64,000 bases of DNA from Ceraceosorus guamensis. Taxonomy: Eukaryota > Basidiomycota > Exobasidiomycetes > Ceraceosorales > Ceraceosoraceae. The notes beneath the pieces were generated by a model. That model was not told the origin of the DNA. It saw only the letters and a program-made list of their open reading frames with translations, and ran no database searches. Within the stretch, counting starts at the first letter, position 1. Each line of letters begins with the position of its first letter. Positions 1 through 11,300 of this stretch are shown one piece after another. A program made the translations under genes and the position numbers. The DNA lies in contig NW_020290011.1 in the NCBI RefSeq assembly GCF_003144195.1, forward strand, positions 1 through 64,000. The letters are read 5' to 3'.

Positions 1-36
1 AACCCTAACCCTAACCCTAACCCTAACCCTAACCCT
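1..36. repeat. Left telomere repeat, (AACCCT)6
   Basis: Six perfect tandem copies of AACCCT start at base 1. This is the C-rich strand of a TTAGGG-type telomere read inward, so base 1 is the left chromosome end. The array is short, as is usual where an assembly collapses or stops in the repeat. It joins unique coding sequence directly at about base 37, with no subtelomeric spacer. Confidence 0.97.
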
Positions 37-715
37 ACACCGAGCACGACTGGAATCCCGCCACATACGAATTTGCAGCTGAAAGCGACGTTCCCCTCAT
101 CGGTTATGTTACGAGCAAAGCGTTGGCCGAGAGGTTCTGCTGGCAGTATCAAAAGGACAATCATCTCGAAGGCAAGATGAATATTGGTGCGCTTTGCCCA
201 CCCATGATTCTAGGTGTGTGCGCGCGCCCCCCACGACGCCGTGCTGACGGTACGCGCGCGCCCAACACTGACCGCCGTCATGCGCGTCAGGACCCTTCTT
301 CCACAACACCGACTCCTCCAAGCTGGGCGAGTCGCTGTTCCAGATGCGCAAAGTGATCACGGCAGCCGACGACAAGGCGGACGTTCCACCTCAAGCCTTT
401 CCAGTCTTTGTCGATGTGCGCGACGTAGCCCTCGCGCACGTTCGATGTGTCGAGCGCAACGTCAATTCGCGTTACCTCATCGCCAAGGGAACTTTCAGCA
501 ACCAATTTGTTGTTGATCAGGTGCACGAGCACTTTCCTAGCGAGGCGATCAAGTACAAGCTACCGCGCGGCAAGAAGGGCGAGTATGCGGATGAAGACGC
601 AAAAATCTGCATCCTAGAACACGACAAGAGCCAGCGCGAGCTAGGCGTGGATTACACGCACACGCGCAAGGAAACCTTTTACGAGACGATTCGAGACATT
701 TTCGAGCATCTATAG
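37..715 (+). pseudogene. 5'-truncated NAD(P)-dependent reductase (GRE2 / dihydroflavonol-reductase-like, extended SDR)
   Basis: The frame is open from the telomere junction. Two exons can be seen, about 37-213 and 291-715 (stop TAG), with a 77-nt intron. The visible part begins at the segment TEHDWNPATYE, seen in the middle of GRE2-like reductases, then has the catalytic Tyr-x-x-x-Lys as YVTSK. The C-terminal substrate half ends FYETIRDIFEHL. The whole N-terminal Rossmann half with the Gly-rich NAD(P) loop is missing because telomere repeats start there. Family members are about 340 residues and roughly 200 remain. No start codon or promoter is left, so I call it a gene remnant made by chromosome-end truncation. 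An assembly break is the alternative. Confidence 0.82.
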
Positions 716-1541
716 GGAACTCATTCAAGCTGGCATTTGATCGCACGGAAGCAATCCTCGAATGCCTCCTGTGTCGAATGCTTCTTGCAGCGATCCAGTT
801 CACCGCTGCAAAGAGCACCGCTCCTCTTTGCCATCCGGTGAATTACAGAGTCAAATGGGCGAACCCCTCGATCCGCTCTGCCCCTTTGAACGTCGCACGC
901 ACGCTGAGAAATGCAGCCACACTCATGACTCGGCAACGATCGACGCACGCCGAGAAATTCAAAGCGACGTACGTGCAGTCCAACGAGTCTGACAAATTGT
1001 CACGTGTACACCTCTTGACCGAACTCGATCAGATCGTTTTATGACCGCGCGTGAATCTCGAATCACGAGTCCTTGAGTCACCCATCGTGCATCAAACTCA
1101 ACCTTGATGACGCAAGACTCGTGACTCCTGACTCTGACTCAAGACACGCAGACTCGACTCTGACTCAAGACTCACGACTCGACAAAGACGTCTCATCAGT
1201 CCTCTCGCTCCGTGTCACGTGTTTGGTGAAGCGCCGGTCCGTGCGTGCATGCACCGCCACGCATGACGGCGTGCTGCTTGCGTACGAATACGTGATGTCC
1301 TAACAAGCTACCGCACCATGCAGCATGCTGCCGAGCCGCAGAGAACATCATAGCGCATCAGTCACGAGTAGTCGGACGACATCGAGGGCGGCACGAGCGC
1401 AGCGCGACTGTGGGGGGCGCTTGGCGCGCGTGCATCCGCGTTTTCACGGGTGTACAGCGAGCGCATTCATCATCCCCAAACCACTCGCTCATCCATCACC
1501 TCGAACCATCATCACCTCTGCGATATACGCGCGCGGCCACT
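716..1541. other. Subtelomeric non-coding stretch
   Basis: I see no supportable gene here. The stretch holds clustered short strings built on GACTC (notably about 1110-1185: CTCGTGACTC, CTGACTCAAGACTCACGACTC-like runs), two CACGTG cores (about 1000-1010 and 1217-1222) and GC-rich filler. The open frames present are short and lack family features. Confidence 0.6.
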
Positions 1542-1636
1542 CATCCATCCATCCATCCATCCATCCATCCATCCATCCATCCATCCATCCATCCATCCAT
1601 CCATCCATCCATCCATCCATCCATCCATCCATCCAT
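1542..1636. repeat. (ATCC)n microsatellite upstream of het-C
   Basis: About 23 copies of the tetranucleotide CATC/ATCC run without interruption and end about 43 nt before the HET-C start codon, so they lie in its promoter or 5' leader. The run is open in all three plus-strand frames and produces spurious His-Pro-Ser-Ile open frames. Confidence 0.97.
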
Positions 1637-1678
1637 CATCACAGGACTCGCGCTTCACTCACGACTCCTGCGTTCATC

Positions 1679-4600
1679 ATGACCCGCACTCGCACTCGAC
1701 CCATGTCCACCTCTGCGGTGCTGCTTCTAGCCATCGTGCTGGTGCTAGCCCTCTCACTCATCCCTCAAGCTCGCGCTTTCGGGGCGGGCAACATTCCCAG
1801 CTATGCATACATGGAGGGCAAAGCTTTCCGTGAGTTGCGCGCAAGGAAGGGCAAGGCTGGTGCGATGCGAGTCGTGCTGCGACTGACACCACTGTGCTCG
1901 CCTCGCTCACAGGCCATGGAGACATCGAAGATATTCTCGCCGAGCTCGCCAAAAAGGTGAGCGGGGCCGCATTCCACACCGTTGCGCTTTGCTTTGGCTG
2001 ACCAAACGCCGTCGCGCCGCGCACCGCGCACCGCGCACTCACGCAGGCCGGACACGGCTTCATGGGCATCGGAGGAGGCTCCAAGTTTGGGGGCCTGGAC
2101 ATCAAGGTGCGCTCTCGCTCGCTGCCGGTGGGGAGAGCGCGCTCCCGCTCCCGCTTACACTCGCGTGACTCCCCTCATTGACCGCCCCTTTCAGCGCGTC
2201 TACTTTGGCAATTGGCTGAGGGACTACTCGCAGGCCATGGATGTGGCAGCCATGAAGAAGCTGCCCGTCCAACAGATCCTCAACATCGTCATGGTCCTCG
2301 GTGAGTCCCAGCGTTCGCAGCAAGAGTGTCCAACGCCACGCCGCGCCTGACCGACTCCCGCGTCGGTCCTCGCTGCGACAGGCTTCTTGGCGCACGGCTA
2401 TGCGACAGGAGCATTCGAGTTGACTGCAGAGCGCCTCGGCGTGTATTTGCCAGTCGAGCACATGTGAGTAGTGCGGCACGACCACTCGCTTCGACAATGC
2501 TCACCTCGACGCGCACCTCGATATAGCGACAACCCCAAGGGCTACAACGAAAATCAAGATGCCCGCCAGCACGATCCTCGACTGCGAGGTCCCATCGACC
2601 CCCGCGAGCTGGAAGTTGATCCTCGCTCTGGCATGAAGAACTACATCGCCAATGAGAATCAAGGTTGGGACACGAGCTCCGCCTTGGTTCGACGCACGCT
2701 AGTCAAGTGCATCGAGCTCGGTCGGAGGGCTAGAGGCGGAAACACCGACGAGCTGTACGAAGCATACCGCCTGCTCGGTACTGCTCTCCACACGCTCGAG
2801 GATTTCTCTGCGCATTCAAAGTGAGCAGATGCGCTCTCAAAGAACCCATGCTTCGTCGCTGGCTAACGCGACTCGCTCTCTCTACGCGCCGCGCCCAGCT
2901 TCTGCGAGCTGGCTTTGCAGCGTCTGGGACATCGCAACGTGTTTGTGCACGTCGGACACAATGTCGTGGTGCGCGCACCCGACGGCAGTCAGTGTCCTCC
3001 GCTAGTCACTGGAACGTTTGGTGGAGCAGATTTCCTCCACTCGCTACTCGGTGAAGCGCAAGATCACATGTCTGAAGCTTCCATCTCGGATCTGTCCAAA
3101 GCGGTTGATGGAGCCAAGCAAAAGTCTCGCGGCGGCGGAGGCGGCAGTCCGATGCAGCAGCTCTTTGGCTTGCTCAGCGGCATCCCAGGCGGCGATTCGA
3201 CCAACACCAGCCGCGACGCTGAGGAGCTCAGTCGCGGACCCAGCAAAGACCCCGCCAACATGGATCCAAAAGAGCTCTACCAGAACCTCGTGAGTGATGT
3301 CGGCGCACTCGTACTGCTTCGCTCAGCGCTCATGCTTCGCGCCGCACGTTCCAGTTCCGCATCTTGGCCTTCCGCGACCGCGTCATGATGTCGATCGAGC
3401 AGACCATCGAAAAGATTCCTGGCTTGAGCTCGCTCGTAGAAAAAATTTCAGACTCGTTGAGCGTCTTTGTCTTGACGCTGCTGGAGCCCTATGTGAGTTC
3501 TTGGCATGTGACCGGAGTTCTTCGCATGTGCCTCGCAGCTATGCTCCCGCTGACACTCCGCACACGGCAGGTCAAGCCCCTAATGACTAGCGCCATGTCT
3601 GGATTGCACGCCACCAGCTCCGCCGTCGTCTCGGGAGAAGACCAGACGGAAGTGTTTGACAATCCCAATGCCAGTGATCCTACGCACTCTCAATTGTCAA
3701 AGGATCACTTTGGGTGAGTGGTGGCACCCGTCTGCGTATTCGCGCGCGCTGACCCGCCCTCCGTCTACCAGTCTGATCCTCAATGAGCCCGCGGGAAATT
3801 TGGCTCGGATTGTCGTCCGCTTCGCAGTGCAAGCCGTCGTCAAGGGCTGGGATAGCAATGACGACGCCACTCGCATTGCTGATGAGTGTCTTGCAGGCAT
3901 GTTCCACCCCAACTGGTTCAATCCTCAGCGATGCCACCCCATGCAAGCCGAAATGATGAATTACATGGAGTCTTGGGCCCGCGACAATGCAGCATCCATC
4001 AGGAGATTGGATGTGACCAATGTCCGCAATCACACCAACACGCGTTCTGGCAAGGCGGAAGCACACACACACGGAAGCGGCATCCCAGCTCAATTTCAAC
4101 CTCAAGGTCAGCAGGGGGTGGAGCAAGGCAGCTCCATGGCTCATGCCGCAACAGGATGGATCGGTGGTCAATTGCAGCAGCAAGGGGGCTTCTTGGGCCA
4201 AGCGGGCAACTTTATTTCCCATCAAGGCGCCTCGGCTGGAAGGCGCGAAGTGGATGGCTATGGCGGGGGCAACGAGCAGCAAGACGATCGTCGTGAGGAG
4301 TACAACGCTCACGGCCGCCAGGAGGATTACGGTAGCCACAATCGCCGTGATGATTACGGCAATCGCCGAGATGATTACGGATCGCACGAGCGCCGGGATG
4401 ACTACGGATCGCACGAGCGCCGCGACGACTACGGACATGCACGTCGCGATGATTATGCTTCGCATGGTCGCCGAGACGAGTACGACGGCGGTGCACCCGG
4501 CATCCCTTCCGTGCAGCATCACGAATATGGAAGCTCGGGAGAATTGCGCCCTAGCGGCGGTGGAGGCTACGGTCACCAGCAGAATTATGGCCAACAAGAG

Positions 4601-4864
4601 GGCTCGTACGGAGGCTACGCAGCTCCCTCTGGACGTGAGTAATGGCTAGCCCTGCGAGCGATGAATCGTCCTGACACTTGAGCGTCACCCACAGCACCCC
4701 CTGGAGAGTATGGTGGCGGCTTTAGAAGAGACGAAGACCAATCTCGACAGGGCTACGGTCAGCAGCCGTACGGCCAGCAGGGCCAGGGAGGCTATGGTCA
4801 AGGCGGGTACGGCCAGCAAGGTCAAGGAGGATACGGTCAAGGGGGCTACGGTGGAGGCTACTAG
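1679..4864 (+). CDS. het-C: HET-C heterokaryon-incompatibility-type protein
   Basis: Eleven exons (1679-1829, 1913-1956, 2047-2106, 2195-2300, 2382-2463, 2527-2820, 2899-3289, 3355-3492, 3571-3713, 3772-4634, 4695-4864) give 813 residues. A signal peptide (about residues 10-32) is followed by [20 protein letters not shown], the hallmark HET-C N-terminus, then [16 protein letters not shown] and [15 protein letters not shown] proteins are secreted or membrane-associated factors; some alleles trigger incompatibility on cell fusion, and in most fungi they are ordinary conserved proteins. The C-terminal quarter is low-complexity: repeats of RRDDYGSHE, then a Gly-Tyr-Gln tail. An internal Met at 1703 could be used instead, shortening only the signal peptide. 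The family call is firm; the function here is unknown. Confidence 0.93.
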
Positions 4865-4949
4865 GGTGCGCGCCACGCGCGGTGCTCTTGCAGTACTCTC
4901 TGACTGATCCGTTTCAATTGCATTTGCTCCAAATTACATGCCCCACCGT

Positions 4950-6700
4950 TCACATGCCATTGGTGTCCCTACGCGCAGGGGTGTTGATTGCGGAGCTCGT
5001 CGCGTTTGCGATCGACGGAGAGGCGACGCTAGCAGAGGTGGCGGTAGCGCTCGCCGTCGCGGTCGCAGCGCTACTAGCCGCAATCGGCTGTCCTTGCTCA
5101 TCGACGTTGGAGAAGCGGTACTCTGCAGCCCACGTGTATGGTCTCGACGCCGAGTAGAATTGATCGACGTTCCAGTCGGGATTGTTGATGGCATCAATGA
5201 GACCTTCCGCTTCGATCACGACGCAAGAGTGATTCTCGTAGATTTCAGCCAGCGTACCATCGCCTCCGTGGGATTTTTTGCGCGGCAGGCTGCCCTTTGT
5301 AGGACTCGAAATGCCCGAGCAAGTGTAGACCTGGAATGCTGGTTGGTCCGTCGTGAGGCTCAGCTTGATGCCGCTCCGAGGGCTGTACAACTCCAACTGC
5401 GGCTCGTCTCGTGCGGGCTCGTTGCTCTGCCAGAAGCAGCTGTCCCATCCAGTGCAATTTGCCCCGCAGATTCCAGTTGAATTGTCAAAGTTGCGGCGAA
5501 AGGGAGTCGGCTGGAGGAAATCGAACGGCGTGCCCGAGACGTCTGGACGCGGTCCTGTAGGGATCAAGTCGCTGTCCGTCTGGATGTACTTGTCTGCGTG
5601 CGGCATGTGCAGGACGTGGTCGAGGATGGTGCTGTTGGAGCCGTCAGCGTAGGCATCCAAGTTCCAGTAAACGTGCGATGAGAGCAGAATGGGCGTCTGT
5701 ACGTCTTGTGGAGCAGAGACATTGGCGCTCATGGAGATTGCCCACGTAGCATTTGGCTGGAGAGCGTGGATCACGCGGCTGTCAACCTGTCCCGGGAAAC
5801 TGCAAATGGTGGCTTGGTGGTCAGTGGCGCGCCGCGCGCGGGCGGTCTCCCTTCGCTACAGCTTCTCGCGACGCTCCCGCACGCTCCCGCACGCACCCTT
5901 GAAAGCCGTCAGGGTCGACGTGCGCAAAGACAATCGACGTCGCATTGAAGCTTTCGACGACGAACGGCGATCGGTCGTATCCGACATCTCCACCGTGAAG
6001 CGAATTCTTGCCGTTTTCGTTGCGAGGTACGTAGTAGGTCTCGTTGTTGGCGGTGAATGTGCCATTCTTGATGCGGTTCGCGTAGCGTCCAACAGTGGGA
6101 CCAAAGTTGGGGTGGATTGGGTCGGTAAGGTAGTTGGTGGTGTTGTCAAAGGCTGCCATGAGCGAGCGAGCGAGCGAGCGTCAGAGCGAGCGTCAGAGCA
6201 TACCATCGCGCGCTCGTCACGCGCGCTCGTCACGTGCGCCACTCACACAAGACGACATCCCTCCAAGCGCCATTTCTATCGCGCACCCAGAGTTCGACGA
6301 GGGTGGCGCCATACGGGATGAAGCCGGCGCGGATCGAATCGTCTTCGGCCGAGATGCGAACGACGTTGGCAGGGTACTGAGGTGCCTTGCCATCCGGGCA
6401 CGTGCCATAGGAGTACTGTCCAGCGGGTCCGCTGTAGCCGGCATAGGTAGTGTTGGCTACTTGAGCATCCATGACTTGCTGCTGCTGCTGCTGCTGCTGG
6501 TCGACCTGAACGACCGCAGCATCCGTCTGATTGGACAGGGGCACTGCGAGGGAGTTGGGATTGCCGCCGGCGCACGGGTAAGATCCGACCGTGTTGTTGT
6601 TCACAAAGCCGGCAATACCCGAGGGAGCCGGAGAAGGCACGGTTTGCGCGAGCGAGAGCGAGAGCCCTGCTCCGAGCAGTGCCGTCAGTGCGAGCTTCAT
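4950..6700 (-). CDS. Secreted aldose 1-epimerase (mutarotase)-like protein
   Basis: Three exons on the minus strand (6700-6247, 6152-5897, 5799-4950) give 519 residues. An N-terminal signal peptide (MKLALTALLGAGLSLSLAQ) leads to a spacer with eight glutamines. The galactose-mutarotase fold then begins with GATLVELWVRD and contains HPNFGPTVGRYANRI and SSHVYWNLDAY, matching the usual substrate-site segments GRYANRI and HxYFNL. Many N-glycosylation sites and an Ala/Ser/Thr-rich C-terminal tail fit an extracellular or wall protein. The enzyme class interconverts alpha and beta anomers of sugars. It lies 480 nt downstream of the GH31 gene, on the same strand. A TATA-like box lies 100 nt upstream of the start. 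Confidence 0.88.
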
Positions 6701-6800
6701 GACGAATAATGAGTCACAATGTTGGTGGTCTGTGGTGGCGCGGTGCGGTGCGGTGAATCAAGAATGAAGGTCGAGAGCATCATCAGCTGCAACGCGGCGC

Positions 6801-6810
6801 CCCTTTATAC
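6801..6810 (-). promoter_or_regulatory. TATA-like box upstream of the aldose-1-epimerase-like gene
   Basis: GTATAAAGGG on the minus strand lies about 100 nt before the start codon at 6700, a sensible place for a core promoter element in a fungus. It is a sequence match only. Confidence 0.5.
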
Positions 6811-7179
6811 GCCGAACCGCGCGCGGTCCTCTCACCGCGCAGGAACAAGCAAAGCCGCATCGCATCACGCGCGCGTGGAGAAATGCGGGGTATGCAGATG
6901 CGCCATGGCCCGCGTCGTCATGCACGCGTAGGAGTCTTCCGCATGGCCGCCGCGGCCGCATTTAGATGCGTCACAGGCACGGCAATCCTAGCTGTTGTGG
7001 CATCGCGCGCGCGATCCCTTCTATGAGATTGCCGACCTTGCGCGGCACTCGAGTCCCAGCAGAGATCACCGATGCAGAGGAAACCTTCCCCACACAATTG
7101 TACCTGCCGCACGCCACAAACGAGAATCACGAATACATTGAATGGTAAAGAACACGCCCACGATGTCAGAACAAGCACG

Positions 7180-10100
7180 CTACAAAGTCGGAGAACCTTT
7201 CGGAAAGACGATCGTAAAGCTCCTCTTCTGAGTGCCATCGACGGCAAAGGAGACGACATGTGAGGCCATTGCGGCATCGTACGTGATTTGGGCTGCTGGG
7301 TCCGAGCAAGCAACGCGCGCAGAGGCAGCAATGGCGGCATGCCTCGGATCGTGCCACAGCTGAAGCGTATGCATAGCTCCAACGTGCTTCGCGACTTCCT
7401 CCAACGCCCAGCCGTCATGCTTGAGCTCGACCGTGATCGTGCGAGTGTACTGCGAGCGGAGGACTTGCCGGTCAGGACCAGGTGCATGACTGTGCTTGAT
7501 GTCGCGCCCCCACTCACCTCTCCATCGACCACGCTTGCTGACTGCTCTAACCGCAAGTGGCGGTACTTGCTCTGAGCAAACGTATTTGCCAGCTCATCGT
7601 GGGCGTACTGCGGAAGCTCCTTGGGCGCACTCGCCACGGACCTCCCATCGTCCAAAAAGAGCGAGTGACCCGCGGACCGGCCCGCTCGAAGAGGATAGGC
7701 GTGGAGCGTGACGGGGTTGGCACCCAGCTGACCTATCCATTGCTCATTCTTGCGCGTGGGAAAGACGGATCCTTCTCGGACGAAGATGGGCAGCAGGTAG
7801 GGCAAGTGACCGACGTCACCGAGAGCATACCGGTCTACACTGCTCGTCCACTTCAACACCCTTCCGCCTGCTCGCCTAGCCTTCAATGCCGTCCATGCGG
7901 GAGAAAGTCGTTGCGTGGCGACGTCATCTCCCGTCGAGCGCAGGTGCAGGTTGAAGTCGTACCAGTGCGAGCCGCAAGGCAGATACAGGTCTTCGATGCC
8001 TTGTTTGATCTGCGAAGACAGAGCAGTCTCGCTCGTGCTGTAAAGGACGGGGCATACAAGCAGTGCATGACCAATCATGTACTGTGGTCAGATGGGATGG
8101 ATCGTAAGCAGCGCGTTGACGCTAGACTCGGGGTACATGCACTCACCTGCTCGCTCAGGAATTTCTGCCTCTCTCCGAACAAGGCTTCATCCCACGGGTC
8201 CGTGGCGCACATGCTTCTCGCGATGGGAAGCCCGTCGAAAAGACTATTAAAGTGCAAATCGTAGAGCGCCTGCACCAGCGTGTAGCGCAAGTGGATGTAG
8301 TACCGACAAATAGGCAGCACCGCTCGGTATAGCGGTGCTTGATCTCCCATCTGCGATGCGTGCTCGTAGTACGCGTAGGGCTCTTGAAACAGCTTCGTGC
8401 CGGGCTTGCCCATGTAATCTACAAGTAGAGATGGCGGTGAGCCAGAGCATCACGTTGAGAGGCGCAGAGATGGCGGTGAGCCAGAGCATCACGTTGAGAG
8501 GCGCAGCGCTGTCCCACTCACGATTGCGCAGCCATGGCAGCAAGCTAGCTGCGACTGTCCAACGAATGACCAGCTGTGGATCGGCCCACGATCCCGTAAA
8601 TCCTTCCCTCTCGAATCCACCAGTATCTGCGCCAGTAAAGGTGATGCCGCCGATACCAGCGCTCAAGACTTGCTGTATCATGATACGAAGAAAGTCCCAG
8701 GTACCTGCGGCAAAAAACGCACGTGTAAGCCAGCGAAGGCAGCACGCGCACGATGTTTTCTCTCGCGGCTCACTGGCGTTGTCGCCGGTCCACAAAGCGG
8801 CAAAGCGATGCATGCCGGTGAAACTGCCTCTGCCGATGATGAATGGTCTCTCGTCCGGTCTCAACCTTTGCAGGCCTTTGTAGGTCGCCTTGTGCAGATT
8901 GAAGCTGTAGCTATTCCAAACCTTCAGAGCGGGTTGCAGGTGACCGCGCTTGGACTGACGTGCAGAAGAGTCGTCCGAGAGCAGGAGCCGAAATGGAAAC
9001 CTATGCAGATCGACGAGATGCAGCAATGAGCTCTCCTGCTCCTCTTCCCCTAATGCCCCCGCCTCACTCACCCCTTCATGTCTCCACTTTCCACTCGAAC
9101 TGCCGGCGTCGTCATGTCTTGCCTGAGGGATGCTCTATCCTCAGCACAAAGACGAGTCTAGCGAAGCAGACTCGCGCACCCACCAGACAAAGGACAGGCC
9201 AGCGTCGATGAGTTCCTTGTACTGCGCACCCCACCAATCGCGGACTTCCTTCCTTCCCAAGTCGGGATAGACGCCATTCGTGCCCAGATCCTTGCCATAC
9301 GACACGCCCCCTCTGTACTCGGTGTCCGTCTGCCAGTTCTCAATGTACTGCGCTCGAGTGCGCCTCTCGTTGCCCCCCTCCCAACAAACGTATTCTGGCG
9401 TTCGATCGTCGCCCGCATTGTACCGCCTCTCCTTGACAAAGACGCCCTTCTTGAGCCCGTCATCGAGCGTGGCATACTGGGAGCGCGCAGCACTGCCCTC
9501 TTGCCAGTAGTCCCGCTTCGCATCGTCCGTGCTGGAAATGACGGGTGTAACGTTGGTGCTGCACTTTACGCCCATGTTTCGAAGCTGCTCGAACATGCCT
9601 TTTGGGTCTTGGAAACGACCTCCTTCCCCCTGATCCATGGTAAAGGTGCGATATTTGCGCTGCAGATCCACATCGATGTGCAGACCATCGAGGGGAATAT
9701 TGTACTGCCGATGCTTCATCGCCGCATTGATGACCTTTTCGCGCGTATCATAGCCGTAGCATCCTTGGTGATAGCCTAGCACATACTTTGGCCACAGCCT
9801 GCCACGACCAGTGCAGCTGGCGTGGGCATGACTCACGCTCGCTACATCGTCTGCACAGGTGATGTGCAGTTCCAGGTCGCCAAATCGCGAGCCGATCTGG
9901 TAAGCGTTGCAGTGCTGGCCGACATCGATGAATGTCTGGCAATAATCGTCGACAAAGTATCCCACGCTGGAGGCGTAACCTGGAATGGCAGCCACCTCGA
10001 CCCAAAATGGCTCAGAGTGGTACATTGGCTCGCTAGCTCGGAGCGCCTGCTGTCCATAGACTCCAGAGTAACCTGGACGGACGTGGAGTGAGCGCTGGTA

Positions 10101-11181
10101 GTGTTGCAAGTCTTCAACTTTCTCTCCCCCACTCACCCATATTGTCGTAATTAAAGTACGTCAAGAGCTGCTCATCCTTGAACAATCCCAGACCACCTTG
10201 TTCGCCAAAGCCTAGCGCCTTGCCACGTTTCCTCGCCGCCAACAAAGTGGCAAAGTTGCCCTCCGCGTCTTGCTTGCAGCGCAGAGCCGAGACCGCAGAG
10301 TCTTGCGTAGCGGTGCTGAATACGCGAGCAAATTTCGTGTGGGGCGCATTGGAAGCGTCGGAATCTGCGAAATGGGCGCGCGTGTGAGGCGATGCTAAGG
10401 GAGCCCTGTCTCGTAGCACTTTTTGCTCACCGGGCATTCTGATCTCCTTGACGTGTCGCCAAGCTTCCACTCGAAAATGTGCCTGATACACGCGGATCTG
10501 CAGCGTCTCTTGTCCGTTTGCGCGGATGCTCCACTCGACGTGAGCGTCGTCTGCTACGCTGTCATTGTCTATGCTAGTCACAGTGCTGGTCGAGTCGTGC
10601 GTGAGAGCGGCAGACAGAGCGACACCTTCATCTTGCGCAAGTCGCCTCCTCAACTCGCCCAGCTCGTTGGTGCAGAGCGAGGGGCTGAGATACGAGCTGA
10701 ACTCTTTGGCGCTCCTTTTGCCGGGACCCCATCTCAGTCTAAACGTATCGAAGCGGAGCACCTCCACCAACACTATTCCGCCATCATCGCCCAGCTCCAC
10801 GACGAGGGTGAGCTGATCATTCTGCTTTGCTTTGATGCTCTTGACGGGTGCAGCACAAGCGTCCCTCGGTCTAAAGGCATCGTCCTGCCTCGCTGCATTG
10901 AGAGCATCGTCATCGAACCACGCCATGAAATCCTCGGCCTTGTAGAATTTGTAGATGTCCTCATCCGAGCCATGCGGCACGCTCATCGGCGCGATGCGCC
11001 TATCGGGCAGCACGACGACGGGAGATTTGACGCTTGAAGGGGAAGCTGCACTTGCACCTGCACTTGCACTTGCAGGGGATCGCGCACTTGTGGGGGATCG
11101 CCCATCCTTGGTCTTGCTAGACGCCTTGGAAGCAGTGTCAGTGAACCTACGTTCGCTCGTGTCTAGAGCCGTGGGCACCAT
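7180..11181 (-). CDS. GH31 enzyme, probable alpha-1,4-glucan lyase (EC 4.2.2.13)
   Basis: Nine exons (11181-10431, 10364-10137, 10072-9184, 9121-9071, 9000-8774, 8704-8522, 8418-8147, 8081-7518, 7449-7180) give 1144 residues. Segments diagnostic of the lyase branch of GH31 are visible: KYVLGYHQGCYGYDTREKV, LHIDVDLQRKYRTFT, CSTNVTPVIS, then FVWQDMTTPAV, whose Asp is the nucleophile, and FIIGRGSFTGMHRFAALW followed by TGDNAS (acid/base region). Hydrolytic GH31 members have WxDMNE at the nucleophile; QDMTTPA is the lyase signature. Lyases cut alpha-1,4-glucan (starch, glycogen) from the non-reducing end to 1,5-anhydro-D-fructose. Known lyases are about 1030-1090 residues. I see no signal peptide; the N-terminus is Ser/Ala/Lys-rich, so action on internal glycogen is likely. 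A TATA box sits about 120 nt upstream. Confidence 0.88.
8427..8504 (-). repeat. Exact 39-bp tandem duplication inside a glucan-lyase intron
   Basis: Two identical, adjacent 39-bp copies (8427-8465 and 8466-8504) fill most of the intron between the sixth and seventh exons of the GH31 gene (8419-8521). The identity of the copies points to a recent slip or duplication. The splice sites are outside the repeat. Confidence 0.95.
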
Positions 11182-11300
11182 CTTGAGTGTGTTGTCACCA
11201 GAGGAGAGACTTGCGGTTTGTTTGTTTTGTAGCTGCGCTGCGCTGCACTGCGGGCACTGCGATTTGCAATCCTCACAATAGTGAATAGTGAATGAGCCTT

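Noticed and set aside
1325-1960. Long plus-strand open frame encoding a His-Pro-Ser-Ile repeat
   Set aside because: It is a by-product of the ATCC microsatellite, which is open in all frames; only the part from 1679 belongs to a real gene (HET-C exon 1).
3680-4597. 305-codon open frame antisense to the HET-C C-terminal region
   Set aside because: It mirrors the repetitive coding sequence of HET-C on the other strand and has no family features.
9780-9850. Apparent 20-nt intron (GTGAGT...CCAG) inside GH31 exon 3
   Set aside because: Twenty nt is too short to splice and its removal would break the frame; the sequence reads through in frame.
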